A stretch of DNA of 64,000 bases from an uncultured Lachnospiraceae bacterium (GTDB lineage: Bacteria > Bacillota > Clostridia > Lachnospirales > Lachnospiraceae): NCBI GenBank assembly GCA_910587635.1, contig CAJUNB010000033.1, positions 17,399 to 81,398 on the forward strand. Direction: 5' to 3'. The notes under the pieces are model-generated. The model had not been told where the DNA came from. It ran no database searches and was given only the letters and a program-made list of their open reading frames with translations. Shown here in pieces: positions 61,986 to 64,000 of the stretch. Each line of letters opens with the position of its first letter. The first letter of the stretch is position 1. Both the position numbers and the translations under genes were made by a program.

Positions 61986-63179
61986 ATGATAAAAATCAAA
62001 GATATTTTTCAAAAAAGAGAGAAAAATAAAGAAGAGAGTTTTGGCAGAAAAATCCTTCGTCATAGATTGACAATATTGTACCGGAGCATTCTTATTATTG
62101 CTGTTCTTGCGGCAGCATCAGTAGTAGTCTTAATGCAGATGAAAAATAGGGTATTTGGCGGATACCAGATTGTTTCTTCTGTGGAAAAGGAGAAACTGAC
62201 CGATTCTGTTACAATGGCACTTGGCGAAAACATTTTGACATACAGCAATGACGGGGCCAGTTGTATCAATAAAAGAGGAGAAGCGCTCTGGGACCAACCC
62301 TATGAAATGCAAAGTCCTTTGATCAATATTTGCCAGAACGTAGTGGCTATAGGCGATTATGGCGGCAGGACGATCTATGTCATGGATACGGAAAAGACGT
62401 TGGGAGAAATTGATACAAAGATGCCGATACGAAGTTTCGCTGTTTCGGGAAATGGCGTTGTGGCTGCTGTACTGGATGACAGCGCAAATGTTACATGGAT
62501 TTATTTGTTTGACAAGTCGGGAAAAACATTAGTATATTTTAAGACGACAATGAAAGACAGTGGATATCCCATCTGTGTCACGATTTCGGAAAATGGTTAC
62601 TTGGTAGGGGTGTCTTATTTTTATATGGATAACGGGATGATGCGCTCCAGCGTGGCATTTTATAACTTTGGGCCAGTCGGACAGAATGAAATTGATAATT
62701 TTGTCAGCAGCTATGATTATCTTGACACAGTTGTTCCCTTTGTTCAATTCTTAAGTAACGATAAAGCTGTTGCAGTGGCGGACAACAGATTGGTAATTTT
62801 CGAAGGAAACCAGAAACCGGTGAGTATTGCAGACGTACTTCTGAATGAAGAGATAGAAGAAGTCTACTATGGAAATGAATATATTGCGCTGGTCTGTAAC
62901 GATGTAACAGGAAAAGCTCTCTATAAAGTAAATATATATAATAGTTCGGGCAAACTGGCAGATACGGTTATGCTGGATATGCAGTTTTCGGACATCATAT
63001 TTCATAAAGATAAGATGATTGCCTATAACGAACAGGAATGCGTCGTACATACGATCGGCGGTATGGATAATTTCAACGGAAACTTTGATAAACAGGTACT
63101 CACATTGATTCCGATGGATTCTTCCTATGAATATATTGCCGTGACGCCGGATTCTATAGATACAATAGAATTAAAATAA
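61986..63179 (+). CDS. DUF5711 family membrane-anchored beta-propeller-like protein
   Basis: 397 aa. A basic N-terminus and one helix at about residues 28-52 (SILIIAVLAAASVVVLMQM) anchor a long beta-rich extracytoplasmic domain with repeated short strands (GENILTYSNDGASCINKRGE, AIGDYGGRTIYVMDTE, AVSGNGVVAAVLDDSANVT), which suggests a propeller. The family is common in Lachnospiraceae; its role is unknown. ATG 61986 has GGGAG six bases before it; the open frame from GTG 61968 overlaps that site. Confidence 0.78.
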   Translation: MIKIKDIFQKREKNKEESFGRKILRHRLTILYRSILIIAVLAAASVVVLMQMKNRVFGGYQIVSSVEKEKLTDSVTMALGENILTYSNDGASCINKRGEALWDQPYEMQSPLINICQNVVAIGDYGGRTIYVMDTEKTLGEIDTKMPIRSFAVSGNGVVAAVLDDSANVTWIYLFDKSGKTLVYFKTTMKDSGYPICVTISENGYLVGVSYFYMDNGMMRSSVAFYNFGPVGQNEIDNFVSSYDYLDTVVPFVQFLSNDKAVAVADNRLVIFEGNQKPVSIADVLLNEEIEEVYYGNEYIALVCNDVTGKALYKVNIYNSSGKLADTVMLDMQFSDIIFHKDKMIAYNEQECVVHTIGGMDNFNGNFDKQVLTLIPMDSSYEYIAVTPDSIDTIELK

Positions 63180-63212
63180 CGGTCGGATAATTGACGAAAG
63201 GATACATAAGAA

Positions 63213-63698
63213 ATGAATATTATATTTTTAATCGTGTTGATGCTCTTTATTGGTGGAGGGATAAAGGGCTTTCGACATGGTATGGTGGAAGAACTGAACA
63301 AGGCTGTAGCTCTGATTCTTGCACTTGCTGCAATTGCAATGTTCGTTGTAGCCGCTAAAAGTTACATGGAACATGAAACGTTGCGGACGATATTAGGGAT
63401 TGTCTGCATGACCATAGCAATTCTTGTATATAAAATAGTGGATTTTATTTTGTCCTCGTTGAAAATCATCTCCCTCATACCGGTGATACGAGGAGTAAAT
63501 AAATTGCTTGGTTTTGGCGTTGGGGTAGCGGAGTCCGTTATTTTAATATGGGCAGTCTTTATTGTGATAGTAGCATTTGAATTTGGAGGGGCCAGCAGAT
63601 ATATACTGGAAAATATAAAAGAAAATACATTGCTTACTTTTCTGTTCAGTAATAACTACCTGGCAAATTTAGTAGCTGATATTATGCCGATAATTTGA
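63213..63698 (+). CDS. CvpA family membrane protein
   Basis: 161 aa with four hydrophobic segments and the family-typical start FLIVLMLFIGGGIKGFRHGM followed by VEELNKAVALILALAAIAM. CvpA-like proteins are linked to colicin V release in E. coli and to envelope homeostasis more widely, but the exact job is unknown. AAAGGA lies ten bases before the ATG. It is the last gene before the promoters at the window end. Confidence 0.82.
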   Translation: MNIIFLIVLMLFIGGGIKGFRHGMVEELNKAVALILALAAIAMFVVAAKSYMEHETLRTILGIVCMTIAILVYKIVDFILSSLKIISLIPVIRGVNKLLGFGVGVAESVILIWAVFIVIVAFEFGGASRYILENIKENTLLTFLFSNNYLANLVADIMPII

Positions 63699-63801
63699 TA
63701 TATTCAACCGGGTGGATCAAACATTTGGCAGTTCTGTTACATTTTAAGTTTTCTATTCTGTAACTTGTCACAGAGTAATCGCCTTAAAATAAAAAAATAT
63801 G

Positions 63802-63831
63802 TTGACAATATCAGGAAGAGCATGTTATCAT
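63802..63831 (+). promoter_or_regulatory. Upstream promoter of a tandem pair
   Basis: TTGACA at 63802-63807, 18-base spacer, TATCAT at 63826-63831. No gene follows within 170 bases, but a second promoter does. Confidence 0.7.
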
Positions 63832-63891
63832 AAAATTCCACCGCAGAAAAATGTGGTGGAAATTATTTGTAAAAAAATTCCAAAAAAGGTC

Positions 63892-63920
63892 TTGACAGGG
63901 AAAAGAAAGCATGATAATAT
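63892..63920 (+). promoter_or_regulatory. Downstream promoter of a tandem pair
   Basis: TTGACA at 63892-63897, 17-base spacer, TAATAT at 63915-63920, preceded by an A-rich upstream stretch like an UP element. Confidence 0.75.
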
Positions 63921-64000
63921 ATCAGAGCTGTGCCCGGAGAGGCCGGCAGCACCTTGACAAATAAACAGCAATGCGACCCTGAAGATTCCAAAAAGAGGCG
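63921..64000 (+). other. Possible rRNA operon leader
   Basis: The GC-richer sequence after the second promoter contains no ribosome site or open frame and includes CACCTTGACAAATAAACAGC, which resembles the leader or spacer of clostridial rRNA operons. The 16S gene itself, if present, lies outside the window. Confidence 0.4.

Noticed and set aside
1..64000. CRISPR array, prophage, insertion sequence or tRNA gene
   Set aside because: No regularly spaced repeats, transposase, integrase or cloverleaf was seen on either strand.

Overview
The window looks like chromosome of a low-to-moderate GC, Gram-positive, spore-forming anaerobe of the class Clostridia, most likely a Lachnospiraceae gut bacterium. 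Support for this: the spore maturation genes spmA/spmB, lipoproteins with acidic Ala/Glu-rich spacers after the lipobox, a YesM/YesN-type two-component system, DUF6128 and DUF5711 proteins, a large Gram-positive SRP RNA, a T-box in front of metG, and strong AGGAGG ribosome sites throughout. No phage, IS element or CRISPR array was seen, and the genus cannot be fixed from the sequence alone.

Layout. 1-2041 is the end of a fatty-acid block (FabK-like flavoprotein, fabH). 2123-7434 holds a large repeat-containing membrane-anchored protein and a polar amino-acid ABC importer whose binding protein is circularly permuted. 7459-13445 carries nagA, a decayed DUF1538 gene, spmA and spmB separated by two lipoprotein genes, a membrane-anchored Mrr-like nuclease, and fabT with a FabT-type operator in its own promoter. 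13515-15296 is a DUF885 peptidase on the minus strand.

15454-41359 is a pentose-utilisation region. A LytS/YesM kinase, a sugar-binding lipoprotein and a YesN regulator form a likely extracellular sugar sensor. Next come a GntR/LacI hybrid regulator, a YtfQRT-YjfF-type importer (one binding protein, one double ATPase, two permeases), a zinc alcohol dehydrogenase, an orphan binding lipoprotein, and a ChvE/GguA/GguB-type importer. The locus ends with an AraR-like regulator and araA-araB-araD-tktN-tktC-rpe. This is a full route from L-arabinose to D-xylulose 5-phosphate and into the non-oxidative pentose phosphate pathway. The GguB-like permease is frameshifted at a run of eight G, and its binding protein seems to lack a normal start codon.

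41396-64000 is mostly housekeeping: T-box and metG, a D-2-hydroxyacid dehydrogenase, a GNAT acetyltransferase, a DUF624 protein, an MsmX/UgpC-type ATPase, a CdaR-like regulator, a DUF6128 protein, an AraC regulator, tadA, the SRP RNA, a glycosidase remnant, a P-type cation ATPase behind a yybP-ykoY manganese riboswitch, pfkA, dnaX-ybaB-recR, galM, and three membrane-protein genes. Two consensus promoters with no gene after them close the window, probably the start of a ribosomal RNA operon.

Main points for follow-up: the circularly permuted amino-acid binding protein; the Mn2+ riboswitch whose P1 helix and terminator share one strand; the probable AUA start of the ChvE-like lipoprotein; the poly-G frameshift in its partner permease; a hairpin that hides the ribosome site and TTG start of the DUF6128 gene; and a perfect 22-bp palindrome upstream of the second sugar importer.
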